Origin: Bacteroidales bacterium
GTDB taxonomy: Bacteria; Bacteroidota; Bacteroidia; Bacteroidales; UBA7332
NCBI GenBank assembly: GCA_028687995.1
Contig: JAQTZA010000011.1
Coordinates: 1-64,000 of the forward strand
DNA: 64,000 nt
Direction: 5' to 3'
A model generated the notes under the pieces. It was not told where the DNA came from, did no database searches, and was given only the letters and a program-made list of their open reading frames with translations. Made by a program: the position numbers and the translations under genes. Positions 43,385-51,626 of this stretch are shown piece after piece; the stretch's first letter is position 1; each line of letters begins with the position of its first letter.

Positions 43385-44095
43385 ATGGCAAAAACGAATC
43401 TTCACACAGCAGATAGTCGTGGTCTTGCAGACCATGGATGGTTGAAAAGTAGACACACCTTTAGTTTTGCAAATTATCACAACACGGAGCGTATGCACTT
43501 CGGAGCACTGCGTGTATTAAACGATGATATGGTAGAGGCTGGAAAAGGTTTTGGAACACATCCTCACGATAATATGGAAATAATCTCCATCCCTCTTGAA
43601 GGTGATTTGGAGCACAAAGACAGCATGGGCAATGTATCAGTCATAAAATATGGCGACATACAGGTGATGAGTGCTGGCAGAGGAATTGCACACAGTGAAT
43701 ACAACAAAAACAAAGATGCTCGGGTTAAATTTCTGCAAATTTGGGTATTCCCTAATCAAAAAAGTGTGACCCCTCGCTACGATCAATTAACTCTGAACGT
43801 CGAAGATAGACACAATCGCTTGCAACAGGTTCTTTCTCCGAATGCTGAAGACGAAGGGGTTTGGATTTATCAGAATGCGTGGTTTCATCTTGCCAAATTC
43901 GATAAAGGATTTACCAGTGAATACTCGATAAAATCAGAGGGAAATGGTGTGTATGTATTTGTATTAAGTGGAGAGATAACCATTGAGAATCAAATGCTAA
44001 ATACACGAGACGGATTTGGAATATGGGAAACAGATAAGTTTTCTATCACGGCAGAGACTGAAGCTGAATTTTTGTTGATGGAAGTTCCCATGTAA
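43385..44095 (+). CDS. Pirin-family cupin protein
   Basis: 236 residues, two cupin barrels. The first has the metal site GTHPHDNMEIISIPLEGDLEHKDSMGN, giving three His and a Glu. The second is diverged. Pirins bind iron; some degrade quercetin and the physiological role in bacteria is mostly unknown. N-terminal RGLADHGWLKSRHTFSFANY is typical of YhhW/YhaK-type pirins. Confidence 0.92.
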   Translation: MAKTNLHTADSRGLADHGWLKSRHTFSFANYHNTERMHFGALRVLNDDMVEAGKGFGTHPHDNMEIISIPLEGDLEHKDSMGNVSVIKYGDIQVMSAGRGIAHSEYNKNKDARVKFLQIWVFPNQKSVTPRYDQLTLNVEDRHNRLQQVLSPNAEDEGVWIYQNAWFHLAKFDKGFTSEYSIKSEGNGVYVFVLSGEITIENQMLNTRDGFGIWETDKFSITAETEAEFLLMEVPM

Positions 44096-44226
44096 TTTTA
44101 GCAGTTAAATACATCCTTTTTACTTAAATAACTGATATATAGACTGAAATCATTTTGATTTCGTGCAGAAGCACAATAATTTGGCATCGAGAAATAAGAA
44201 TCAACTTCAAAAAAAATAATTTCCCG

Positions 44227-45690
44227 ATGAAAAAGAATCAAAAAAATCTGCAAAAATTTGGACTTACCTTTGTGTGTTTATTCGTCATCACGAATATCTA
44301 TTCGCAAACCACCTCCTATCCCATCGTAGATACTGGGGAAATCGATTTTTACGACAACTCTTCCATCATTAGTGCACCTACTAAAAGCTCTGCCTTTTAT
44401 GGTCAAGACGCCACCTATGCAGGAAACCAACCCTCTTACACCGACAATGGTGACGGCACAGTGACTGACAACGTCACTGGTTTGATGTGGCAAAAAGAGA
44501 TGGGCACAAAAATAAATTACAAATCTGCCTTTACAAAAGCCGACACACTTACGCTGGGTGGTTACTCCGATTGGAGAGTGCCGACCATCAAAGAGCTCTA
44601 TTCTTTGATTTTGTTCACTGGATCGGTTCGTGGCGCTGTTGCCATTGATAAATTTATCGACACCAACTACTTCAATCAGCCGCTCGGCGATACATCCATT
44701 GGCGAACGAGAGATTGATGCGCAAACTTGGTCATCCACCCAATACAAAGGGGTAACAATGTACAACGATTCTACAATTTTTGGCGTCAATTTTATCGATG
44801 GGAGAATAAAAGGCTATCCAAAATATCAGCCAGGAAGTGGAAATACGATTCCGAAATCGATGTACTTCAGAATGGTGCGTGGAAACAAAGATTATGGCAA
44901 AAATAATTTCATAGAAAACAACGATGGCACAATTAGCGATTTTGCTACCGGATTGATGTGGCAAAAAGCCGACGATGGTCAGACTCGCAATTGGGAAAAC
45001 GCATTATCTTACGCTGAAGGCTTAGAATTGGCGGGACATTCAGATTGGCGTTTACCGAACGCTAAAGAGCTTCAAAGCATTGTGGATTACAACCGCTCTC
45101 CCTCCTACACTCAATCGCCTGCCATTGATCCAATATTTTCCACCAGTTCTATGGTAGATCCCGATGGTGTCGCTGGTCAATATCCCTATTTCTGGACCAG
45201 CACAAGTCATTTGGATGGAGTAAATCCATACAATTCAGCAGTCTACATAGCTTTCGGAAAAGCACAAGGACAAATGTCAGGAACATTACTCGATGTGCAT
45301 GGCGCAGGGGCTCAACGCAGCGATCCAAAAAGTGGTACTGCTTCCGATTATCCTACTTATTTCGGGCCACAAGGTGATGTACGGTATGTGTATAACGCTG
45401 TGCGATGTGTTAGAAACATTTCCTCTGCAAATTCGGTTACAACAAATAAATTGCAAAATGAGCCAACAATTTCGATAGACTCTACCTCAGGAAATTGCTA
45501 CATATCGCTACATAAAAGCTTTCAGAAGATTCAAATAGACGTATTTGATAGCGTAGGAAAGAGTTTAAAGCAGGCACACTCGTCGAATGCAGACAAATTT
45601 TACTTCAACCTATCAGCATATCAGAAAGGCATTTACATTGTAATTCTGACACTTGATAATTCAATTACTTCACGCAAAATCGTATGGTAA
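44227..45690 (+). CDS. Secreted protein with two DUF1566 (Lcl) domains and T9SS sorting domain
   Basis: 487 residues from the ATG at 44227, which opens a signal peptide (MKKNQKNLQKFGLTFVCLFV ... NIYSQ). Two copies of the DUF1566 unit are visible: DNGDGTVTDNVTGLMWQKEM ... GGYSDWRVPTIKEL and NNDGTISDFATGLMWQKADD ... GHSDWRLPNAKEL. A T9SS type A sorting domain occupies about the last 75 residues (NCYISLHKSF ... SAYQKGIYIVIL). DUF1566 domains occur in surface adhesins and a collagen-like Legionella adhesin. Expected at the cell surface. Confidence 0.85.
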   Translation: MKKNQKNLQKFGLTFVCLFVITNIYSQTTSYPIVDTGEIDFYDNSSIISAPTKSSAFYGQDATYAGNQPSYTDNGDGTVTDNVTGLMWQKEMGTKINYKSAFTKADTLTLGGYSDWRVPTIKELYSLILFTGSVRGAVAIDKFIDTNYFNQPLGDTSIGEREIDAQTWSSTQYKGVTMYNDSTIFGVNFIDGRIKGYPKYQPGSGNTIPKSMYFRMVRGNKDYGKNNFIENNDGTISDFATGLMWQKADDGQTRNWENALSYAEGLELAGHSDWRLPNAKELQSIVDYNRSPSYTQSPAIDPIFSTSSMVDPDGVAGQYPYFWTSTSHLDGVNPYNSAVYIAFGKAQGQMSGTLLDVHGAGAQRSDPKSGTASDYPTYFGPQGDVRYVYNAVRCVRNISSANSVTTNKLQNEPTISIDSTSGNCYISLHKSFQKIQIDVFDSVGKSLKQAHSSNADKFYFNLSAYQKGIYIVILTLDNSITSRKIVW

Positions 45691-46239
45691 TTAAACCTCC
45701 ATCCATTTTGGATTGAATTTTACTATTTCTGTGTGAATTCTACAATCCGTATCGTGTGCGCCTAGCAGATAGCCGATGCTCATCAAAAACTCATTTACAA
45801 TTTCGCCACCTGTAAAACGAAACGTCTTTTTGAACAATTTCACCCACTCTTCTTTCGTTTTGGGGTGATGATGCGAAAGCCAAGCCTGAAAAGAGCCAAA
45901 TTCGTCTTGCAACCTCAAAATTGCTTGTGCATTGGCAATTGCTGCCTCAATTTTCAATCGATTGCGAATAATAGTTGCATCTGCCAATAATCTTAGTCGA
46001 TCTTCGTCGGAGTATGCAGCCACTATTTTCACATCGAAATTGTGGTATGCGTTTCGAAAACCGGCCTCCTTCTTCAAAATTGTCTCCCAACTCAATCCGG
46101 CTTGATTGATCTCGAGGACCAAGCGACCAAAAAGCTCATTATCGTCCGCAATTGGAAATCCATATTGAGTATCGTGATAGCGTTTGTGAATCGCTTTTTT
46201 CTCTTCATTCATTGTCTCGATGGCAGTGCAGTAGGACAT
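45691..46239 (-). CDS. DNA-3-methyladenine glycosylase I (Tag) family protein
   Basis: 182 residues. HhH-type glycosylase fold of the Tag family: RYHDTQYGFPIADDNELFGRLVLEINQAGLSW with the typical QAGLSW, then FRNAYHNFD and the zinc-ligand region HDTDC near the end, paired with Cys4 and His near 23. Tag removes 3-methyladenine from DNA. Its N-terminal region departs from E. coli Tag, so substrate is likely but not sure. It is convergent with the DUF1566 gene, stop to stop with no gap. Confidence 0.87.
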   Translation of the reverse strand: MSYCTAIETMNEEKKAIHKRYHDTQYGFPIADDNELFGRLVLEINQAGLSWETILKKEAGFRNAYHNFDVKIVAAYSDEDRLRLLADATIIRNRLKIEAAIANAQAILRLQDEFGSFQAWLSHHHPKTKEEWVKLFKKTFRFTGGEIVNEFLMSIGYLLGAHDTDCRIHTEIVKFNPKWMEV

Positions 46240-46391
46240 TTTATTTCAATTTCTAAGTTTATACTTCTCGAACAAAGTAAACCATTTATTTGAATTTATG
46301 CAACTAATCAATCAACGAGTAAATTTCTAAAATTAAAAAAGAACTTTTGCCCTACACTTTTGTTTTACTGATTCAACAATCAAATAAAATT

Positions 46392-46820
46392 ATGAACTCA
46401 TACTCATTACTTCAGACAAGCCATTCTTGGTGGGCAGCTCTCACCATTATTTTATTATTCGTCGCTCTGACAAACTCAGTATTTGGAATGAATTCGAAAC
46501 GTATATTTTCGGTCAAAGACAGAAAAATTGCGCTCATTGCCATGACTTTTGCACATCTACAACTTATTTTGGGATTAGTTCTGTATTTCGTTTCACCTAT
46601 CGGGTTTAGTGCATTGGGACAAATGAGTAGCGCTATACTACGATTAACATCGCTGGAACATCCTCTTGTTGGAATCGTCGCCATCATACTGATAACCATT
46701 GGTTGGTCGAAACACAAAAAAGCTGATAACGATACCCGCAAATTCAAACAAATTTCCATTTTCTACGGAGCAGGACTACTATTGATTCTAAGTAGAATCC
46801 CATGGTCGTTGTGGTTTTAA
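46392..46820 (+). CDS. Four-helix membrane protein of unknown function
   Basis: 142 residues from the ATG at 46392. Four membrane segments (about 13-30, 48-66, 90-108, 118-138) with two short loops; conserved-looking His in SHSWWAAL and LEHP. Similar small Bacteroidetes proteins are often labelled cytochrome b-like, but no heme ligation pattern can be confirmed. Confidence 0.75.
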   Translation: MNSYSLLQTSHSWWAALTIILLFVALTNSVFGMNSKRIFSVKDRKIALIAMTFAHLQLILGLVLYFVSPIGFSALGQMSSAILRLTSLEHPLVGIVAIILITIGWSKHKKADNDTRKFKQISIFYGAGLLLILSRIPWSLWF

Positions 46821-46841
46821 TACAAAGTTAAGACATAGAAA

Positions 46842-46880
46842 AACCCACTCCAGATTGAATTCTAGAGTGGGTTAATTTTA
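46842..46880. terminator. Bidirectional terminator
   Basis: AACCCACTC pairs with GAGTGGGTT (9 bp) round a 14-base loop; T-rich on the plus side (TTAATTTTATC) and four T on the minus side. It sits between convergent genes. Confidence 0.8.
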
Positions 46881-47534
46881 TCAGATTTTATCAGATTCCA
46901 CAATCGTCACTCCTACTTTTTCCATCAACGACTCGCGAATCAAACACGCTGCCACTTTCGATGCTTCCACGCCTCTGTATTTTCGCAATTTTCCGATTAA
47001 TAACGGAGCAAATAATTTGATCAACGGAGTCATAATCACCTCTCCCAGTCGGAATTCCTGACGATCGCCCAATAGCAGAGAAGGGCGAGCAATCACCAAA
47101 CGATTGAACCCAATCTCCATCAAACTCTGCTCCATCTCCCCTTTTGTACGGATGTAAAAATTGGAAGAGGTGTGATTCGCACCCAAAGAAGAGACTACAG
47201 CAAAGCTACTTACCTTGTTTTGGCGGCATGCTTTGGCAGCATTCACCACATATTCGTAATCAATCTTATATTGTGCAGCCTCACTGCCGGCTTTCTTTAT
47301 CGTAGTGCCCAATGCACAAAAGACATAATCCACGGAGTGTTCCCATGTTTGTGGCAGCGCATCGAAATCGACGACCTGTTGTATCAACTTCGGGTCGCTT
47401 ACCTCCAAGCGCTTACGCACCCAGACGGTCACCGTTTCAAATCGTTCGTCTGCCAAGAGCTGTTTCATCAACTCCTGCCCTATAAGTCCACTTGCGCCAA
47501 TAATCAACGCTTTGCTTGTCGTTTTCTTCATCAT
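46881..47534 (-). CDS. NAD(P)-binding Rossmann protein (atypical SDR, HTATIP2-like)
   Basis: 217 residues. Dinucleotide site at the start: ALIIGASGLIGQELMKQLL. Middle signatures VDYVFCALGTTIKKAGS, SSFAVVSSLGANHTSSNFYIRTKGEME and RPSLLLGDRQEFR match the HTATIP2/YwnB-like NAD(P)H-binding oxidoreductase group. Substrate unknown. Confidence 0.88.
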   Translation of the reverse strand: MMKKTTSKALIIGASGLIGQELMKQLLADERFETVTVWVRKRLEVSDPKLIQQVVDFDALPQTWEHSVDYVFCALGTTIKKAGSEAAQYKIDYEYVVNAAKACRQNKVSSFAVVSSLGANHTSSNFYIRTKGEMEQSLMEIGFNRLVIARPSLLLGDRQEFRLGEVIMTPLIKLFAPLLIGKLRKYRGVEASKVAACLIRESLMEKVGVTIVESDKI

Positions 47535-47671
47535 TTTTATTCTTCTACCTTGTGTACTCTTTTTAATTTCTTGAGTAGCTGTTAAAATAGGTCGCTTTCT
47601 CCATAACTGACTTTATCGCCTTCTTAAAAGCTCGTTGTGCTAGGTTCTACTATCGGGAATTTATTTCAACC

Positions 47672-47709
47672 TGGTCTTCATGCTCGGTCTTGCAGACCGC
47701 ACGAAGTCC
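47672..47709. repeat. Extended hairpin downstream of the unknown membrane-protein gene
   Basis: CGGTCT-TGC-AGACCG (47685-47699) is a perfect hairpin, extended outwards by GGTCTTCATGC and GCACGAAGTCC with two mismatches. On the minus strand it follows the unit-end box GGCTACAAT (47715-47723), in the position expected of an attC-like site. Confidence 0.7.
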
Positions 47710-47735
47710 TATGTATTGTAGCCAGTTTTTATTTA

Positions 47736-48200
47736 TTATGTTTCATGTTGTTCAACCTTAATAACCTTACCATTCTCAAAATAGATGTCCAAAACATCAG
47801 GGTCAATATTAAATAATCCTGGAACAAATCCTAAGTCATAAGCAACGTGATTATCGTCATATCTATAAAAATCACTGCCCAATAGATTAATAACTTCATC
47901 TTTTGTTTTCCCAATCAATAATTCATGTTCAATAATATCATGCGACATTTTGTATCGTTCGTCCTTGTTCAAATCCCATTTTTGTTTATTAAAGTCAGTT
48001 TTTGGATAATATAAAATCGAAAAAATCCAAATCATCACGATTCCAACATAAAGAATTGGACTTAGAATAATTGTCGGAATAATAGCTAAAAATCTTCTGT
48101 TTTTATCATTACCAAGTTTGAACTTTTTTAAAATCCATTTTGACAAAAAGTAAACTGGAATTGCTAATATCAGTATTATTATCGGAACTTCTAAACTCAT
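47736..48200 (-). CDS. Membrane protein of unknown function
   Basis: 154 residues: two membrane segments (about 5-20 and 43-65) and a soluble C-terminal domain (HELLIGKTKDEVINLLGSDFYRYDDNHVAYDLGFVPGLFNIDPDVLDIYFENGKV) whose pattern of 'GKTKDEVINLLG' and 'YDLG' is seen in many small outer-membrane-associated BamE-like proteins, though that is only a resemblance. It lies one base after the small gene upstream (48202), so the two are one transcript and one cassette-like unit. Confidence 0.7.
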   Translation of the reverse strand: MSLEVPIIILILAIPVYFLSKWILKKFKLGNDKNRRFLAIIPTIILSPILYVGIVMIWIFSILYYPKTDFNKQKWDLNKDERYKMSHDIIEHELLIGKTKDEVINLLGSDFYRYDDNHVAYDLGFVPGLFNIDPDVLDIYFENGKVIKVEQHET

Positions 48201-48201
48201 T

Positions 48202-48396
48202 TTATTCTAATATTTTATCAATTGATTGTTTATCTACTCGAATGGCTTCCAAAATTATCCTAGCCAATTTTTTATCATTAATTTTTGCTTTATCAAATGT
48301 GTCCATTAATCCAGTTAAGTATAATCTTTCGTTAACAGTCATACCTCCAAGTCCATCAACCTTTTCCACTTTTTTGTAAATATCATCTTTTGTCAT
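48202..48396 (-). CDS. Small conserved-looking protein of unknown function
   Basis: 64 residues from the second ATG (MTKDDIYKKVEKVDGLGGMT); an ATG nine bases earlier is possible. All-alpha prediction, charged (NERLYLTGLMDTFDKAKINDKKLARIILEAIRVD). I know similar short proteins in other Bacteroidetes but no function. It precedes the membrane-protein gene. The first bases of the unit, GTTGTAGCCAATTTTAGA on the minus strand (48420-48437), lie 23 bases before it. Confidence 0.75.
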   Translation of the reverse strand: MTKDDIYKKVEKVDGLGGMTVNERLYLTGLMDTFDKAKINDKKLARIILEAIRVDKQSIDKILE

Positions 48397-48738
48397 TTGT
48401 TTCAATTTGCAGGTGATTCTCTAAAATTGGCTACAACATCAATATAACTGCAACTCCAATTTTCATACGCTCACCTGCATTGCGCTTATATCCACTTTGT
48501 GTACATTTTCAAAAATTATTAACATATTGAATTGATGCAATAACAAATGATACTAAACTCGTTGAGTTCACAAGATTTCTGGTCAAAGTTTACGAATGGA
48601 TGTTTTGGTTTATTTTTTCAAAGATAAATATATTAATCAGAAAGTCAAATTAAACTATTCGCTTCACTTCTTCAAAAAAAACGAGCAGAACCCTCTTCGA
48701 CAAACATTTCATCAAGTCCGACTTAAATCAACCCTAAC

Positions 48739-49150
48739 TCGGCAGACACCGACCATCCTTTGGCAGACATCGACCAAACTTTGGCAGACATCGAACATCC
48801 TTCGGCAAAGATTGAACATTCCTTGACAGAGATTGACCCTACCTCGGCACAGATTGACCGAGCTTTGGCACAGATCGAACGTCCTTTGGCAGACATCGAA
48901 CGTCCTTTGGCAGACATCGAACGTCCTTCGGCACAGATTGAACATTCCTTGACAAAGATTTACCCTACCTCGACACAGATTGTCCGAGCTTTGGCACAGA
49001 TTGACCGAGCTTTGGCACAGATCGAACGTACTTCGATAGACATCGAACGTCCTTCGGAAGACATCTAACGTCCTTCGGCAGACATCTAACGTCCTTCGGC
49101 AGACATCTAACATTCCTTGACAGAGATTGACCCTACCTCGGCACAGATTA
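48739..49150. repeat. Second 21-bp minisatellite (GGCAGACATCGAACGTCCTTT)
   Basis: About 20 copies of a 21-base unit with related variants (GGCACAGATTGACCGAGCTTT, GACAGAGATTGACCCTACCTC). The frames on both strands are open over hundreds of bases; plus reads heptads such as PLADIER, minus reads FDVCQRT. Neither has a sound start or non-repeat domain, so it is scored as non-coding. It is unrelated in sequence to the minisatellite at 32330. The rest of 48406-49220 holds nothing else recognised. Confidence 0.88.
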
Positions 49151-49220
49151 TTCCTATGTTGACAAACAAAAAAAGGCCACCTCACGGCAGCCCTTCATAT
49201 CTAACAATTCTTTTTAAGAT

Positions 49221-50210
49221 TTAGAATTTCTTGAATCCCATTATTTCACGCACTTCCGCCACCGTTTTACTTGCACTTTCACGCGCCTTTTCTGCTCCCA
49301 TATTCACCACTTTGTGCAAGTATTCTGCATCATTTTGTATGTCGAAAATGCGCTCGCGGATAGGCTCTGTGACAGCAATAATATCTTCCGCCAACTGCTT
49401 TTTAAGATCTCCGTAGCGGATTTCGCAGTTGTTGTGTTTCTCTTCGAAGTACGCCACCGTATCGGGGGTAGATACCACTTTCAGAATGGTGAAGAGGTTT
49501 TCAACCGCTTCGTGTTTCACGCTGTTGGGTTCGGTCGGCCCTTGGTCGGTGACGGCTTTCATCACCTTTTTGCGAATCACGGCTGGTTCGTCGAACAAGT
49601 AGAGACCGTTGCCCTCCGATTTACCCATCTTTCCGCTGCCATCGAGTCCGGGGATTTTCACCAACTCCGAACCGAAGTTATACGCCGTCGGTTCTGGGAA
49701 ATAGTCCACACTGTACAACGAGTTGAAGCGTTTTGCAAAATTGCGTGTCATCTCCAGATGTTGCTCCTGATCTTTACCCACCGGCACTTTGTTTGCTTTG
49801 TGTAGCAGAATATCAGCCGCCATCAGCGTTGGATAGGTCAGTAATCCAGCATTTACGTTGTTTTTTTGTTGACGGATTTTATCTTTGAATGAGGTTGTTT
49901 TTTCTAGTTCACCCACATACGCGTGCATATTGAGCAACAGATAAAGCTCTGTCACTTCGGGCACGTCACTCTGTACAAATATGGTTGAAGCCTCTGGATC
50001 AAGCCCTGCTGCCAAGTATTCCGACAACACCTGACGGACATTGTGATGCAACAGTTTCGGATCGGGATGTGTGGTGAGTGAGTGATAATCGGCAATGAAG
50101 AAGAAGCACCTATTTTCGTGCTGCATTTTTATGAAGTTACGTAACGCTCCAAAGTAATTTCCCAAGTGAAGATTTCCGGTGGAACGAATTCCGCTGACTA
50201 CTGTTTCCAT
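49221..50210 (-). CDS. trpS: Tryptophanyl-tRNA synthetase TrpS
   Basis: Charges tRNA-Trp. Class I signatures: the HIGH equivalent GNLHLGNY near residue 14 and the KMSKS equivalent GKMGKSEGN near 193. 329 residues, normal. ATG at 50210 follows a good promoter. No T-box or leader control seen. Confidence 0.96.
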   Translation of the reverse strand: METVVSGIRSTGNLHLGNYFGALRNFIKMQHENRCFFFIADYHSLTTHPDPKLLHHNVRQVLSEYLAAGLDPEASTIFVQSDVPEVTELYLLLNMHAYVGELEKTTSFKDKIRQQKNNVNAGLLTYPTLMAADILLHKANKVPVGKDQEQHLEMTRNFAKRFNSLYSVDYFPEPTAYNFGSELVKIPGLDGSGKMGKSEGNGLYLFDEPAVIRKKVMKAVTDQGPTEPNSVKHEAVENLFTILKVVSTPDTVAYFEEKHNNCEIRYGDLKKQLAEDIIAVTEPIRERIFDIQNDAEYLHKVVNMGAEKARESASKTVAEVREIMGFKKF

Positions 50211-50238
50211 ACAAAAATTGTTGTTTTTTATTTGAATG

Positions 50239-50270
50239 CAAAAGTAGTGATATTTTTCAGGAGTGACAAA
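50239..50270 (-). promoter_or_regulatory. -33/-7 promoter of trpS
   Basis: On the minus strand TTTG (50270-50267) is followed after 20 bases by TACTTTTG (50246-50239), matching the Bacteroidetes -33 and -7 elements. The leader is about 25 bases. Confidence 0.65.
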
Positions 50271-50276
50271 TACGCT

Positions 50277-51332
50277 TTATCTAGAAATAAATTCCTTCTG
50301 ATGGTAGACTCTCCCATCCTGCACCACTTGGATGAGATAGACGCCCTTTTGAAAAGACGATACATCGATTGATTCAACACTTTGTGTAGCAGAAGAGGCA
50401 AAAACTTTTTTTCCCTCGATTGAAAAGATAGAGTATGAGAATGTTGGATTCGGGGCTGTAATTTGAATGAAGTGACCTTGATTCACTATTTTTATATCCG
50501 ATAATGAGTGTGCATTATGCATATCGGTAGGAATATTGCTCCAAGCAAAGGTCGTTTTGTTTCCCCATATATATTCTATTAAATCGGGATAGTCGATGAA
50601 TGGATTTCGGTTGCTCTGCAATGTATATACGATGTCGTTTCGAGTGGTCTCTTTTACACTCACTGGATCCATTCGATGCCATTTGAGTAACAAATCCAAC
50701 CCCCAAGGCAAAATGGATGGATAAGCTCCGAGGGTAATCATATATTGCCCTGTAGCGTCAGTTCGCCACGTAGTATAATCCTGATAACAGGTAGCCATAT
50801 AGAAATAGGTACGTGCAAAATCGCCTTTAAATTCATCAGCAGGTTCAAATCCTTTGCCAGTATATCCTGGTGTGATGGAGGTTCCGCTTTTACTAACACC
50901 ATTATTCATCGTCGTAACCCCAACTTCACTCAATGGATTGTTGCTTTTCGATTGATTGATAGACGAATTGGCAGGATAGAGATTGTTCAAATCGCTGTAA
51001 GCATATTCGTTATCAACTGTAGGACCACCCCACCACGAATTGGGCACACAATGCTCTTTATCCAACGTGGAATGATCTGAGAAATAGGTAACGTTGGCAG
51101 AATACATATCCCAAATTTGAGATGGATTCTCTGGACGACAATCCGTTTGAGCATAATATGTCCATAACGCTGAGTAACTCAAATGAACATGAGTCTTTAT
51201 TGCGAGATGCACTGCCGTCTTTAGTTCAGACGTTTTTTTGCCTTCCAGTGTGCTATAATAATTGATAGGAATTTCGGCAAAAACATATAAATTGAGAAAG
51301 ATAAAAGTAAGGAATCCAATGATTCGTTTCAT
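50277..51332 (-). CDS. Secreted endonuclease I with T9SS sorting domain
   Basis: 351 residues from the ATG at 51332 (MKRIIGFLTFIFLNLYVFAE, signal peptide). Endonuclease I family: DKEHCVPNSWWGGP (catalytic His) and DLNNLYPANSSINQSKSNNPL are the key blocks; FARTYFYMATCYQDYTTW also fits. A T9SS sorting domain forms the last 75 residues (APNPTFSYSIFSIEGKKV, GVYLIQVVQDGRVYHQKEF). Expected to degrade DNA outside the cell, for nutrients or biofilm DNA. Confidence 0.92.
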   Translation of the reverse strand: MKRIIGFLTFIFLNLYVFAEIPINYYSTLEGKKTSELKTAVHLAIKTHVHLSYSALWTYYAQTDCRPENPSQIWDMYSANVTYFSDHSTLDKEHCVPNSWWGGPTVDNEYAYSDLNNLYPANSSINQSKSNNPLSEVGVTTMNNGVSKSGTSITPGYTGKGFEPADEFKGDFARTYFYMATCYQDYTTWRTDATGQYMITLGAYPSILPWGLDLLLKWHRMDPVSVKETTRNDIVYTLQSNRNPFIDYPDLIEYIWGNKTTFAWSNIPTDMHNAHSLSDIKIVNQGHFIQITAPNPTFSYSIFSIEGKKVFASSATQSVESIDVSSFQKGVYLIQVVQDGRVYHQKEFISR

Positions 51333-51626
51333 ACTAATTCGAAAAATAAAGAACGCTGATTGTTTGTGCAAAACAACAAATTATTTTTCGCAAAATAGAC
51401 AAAACTTATCTAAATAATTTATAAAATTAACTATTTTAAACTGACCTATATTATTGAATTTCAGCTAATTAAATAATAGTATCGATACAAATAAATGCTA
51501 TTTTATCTCTTTATACAAAAGTTAAAGTCATTAAAATTATTCATTATAGAATATTAAAAAAAATATTAATCCAAAATAAATTTATATATTTTTTTAGAGA
51601 AATACTTGAAGATGAGAAACAGAATT

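Noticed and set aside
48739-49150. Possible CRISPR array
   Set aside because: The 21-base units follow one another with no spacers of constant length.
48712-49185. Minus-strand frame of 157 codons with Cys-rich heptads
   Set aside because: Same cause as above; other frames of the same repeat are just as open and the start is not ATG.
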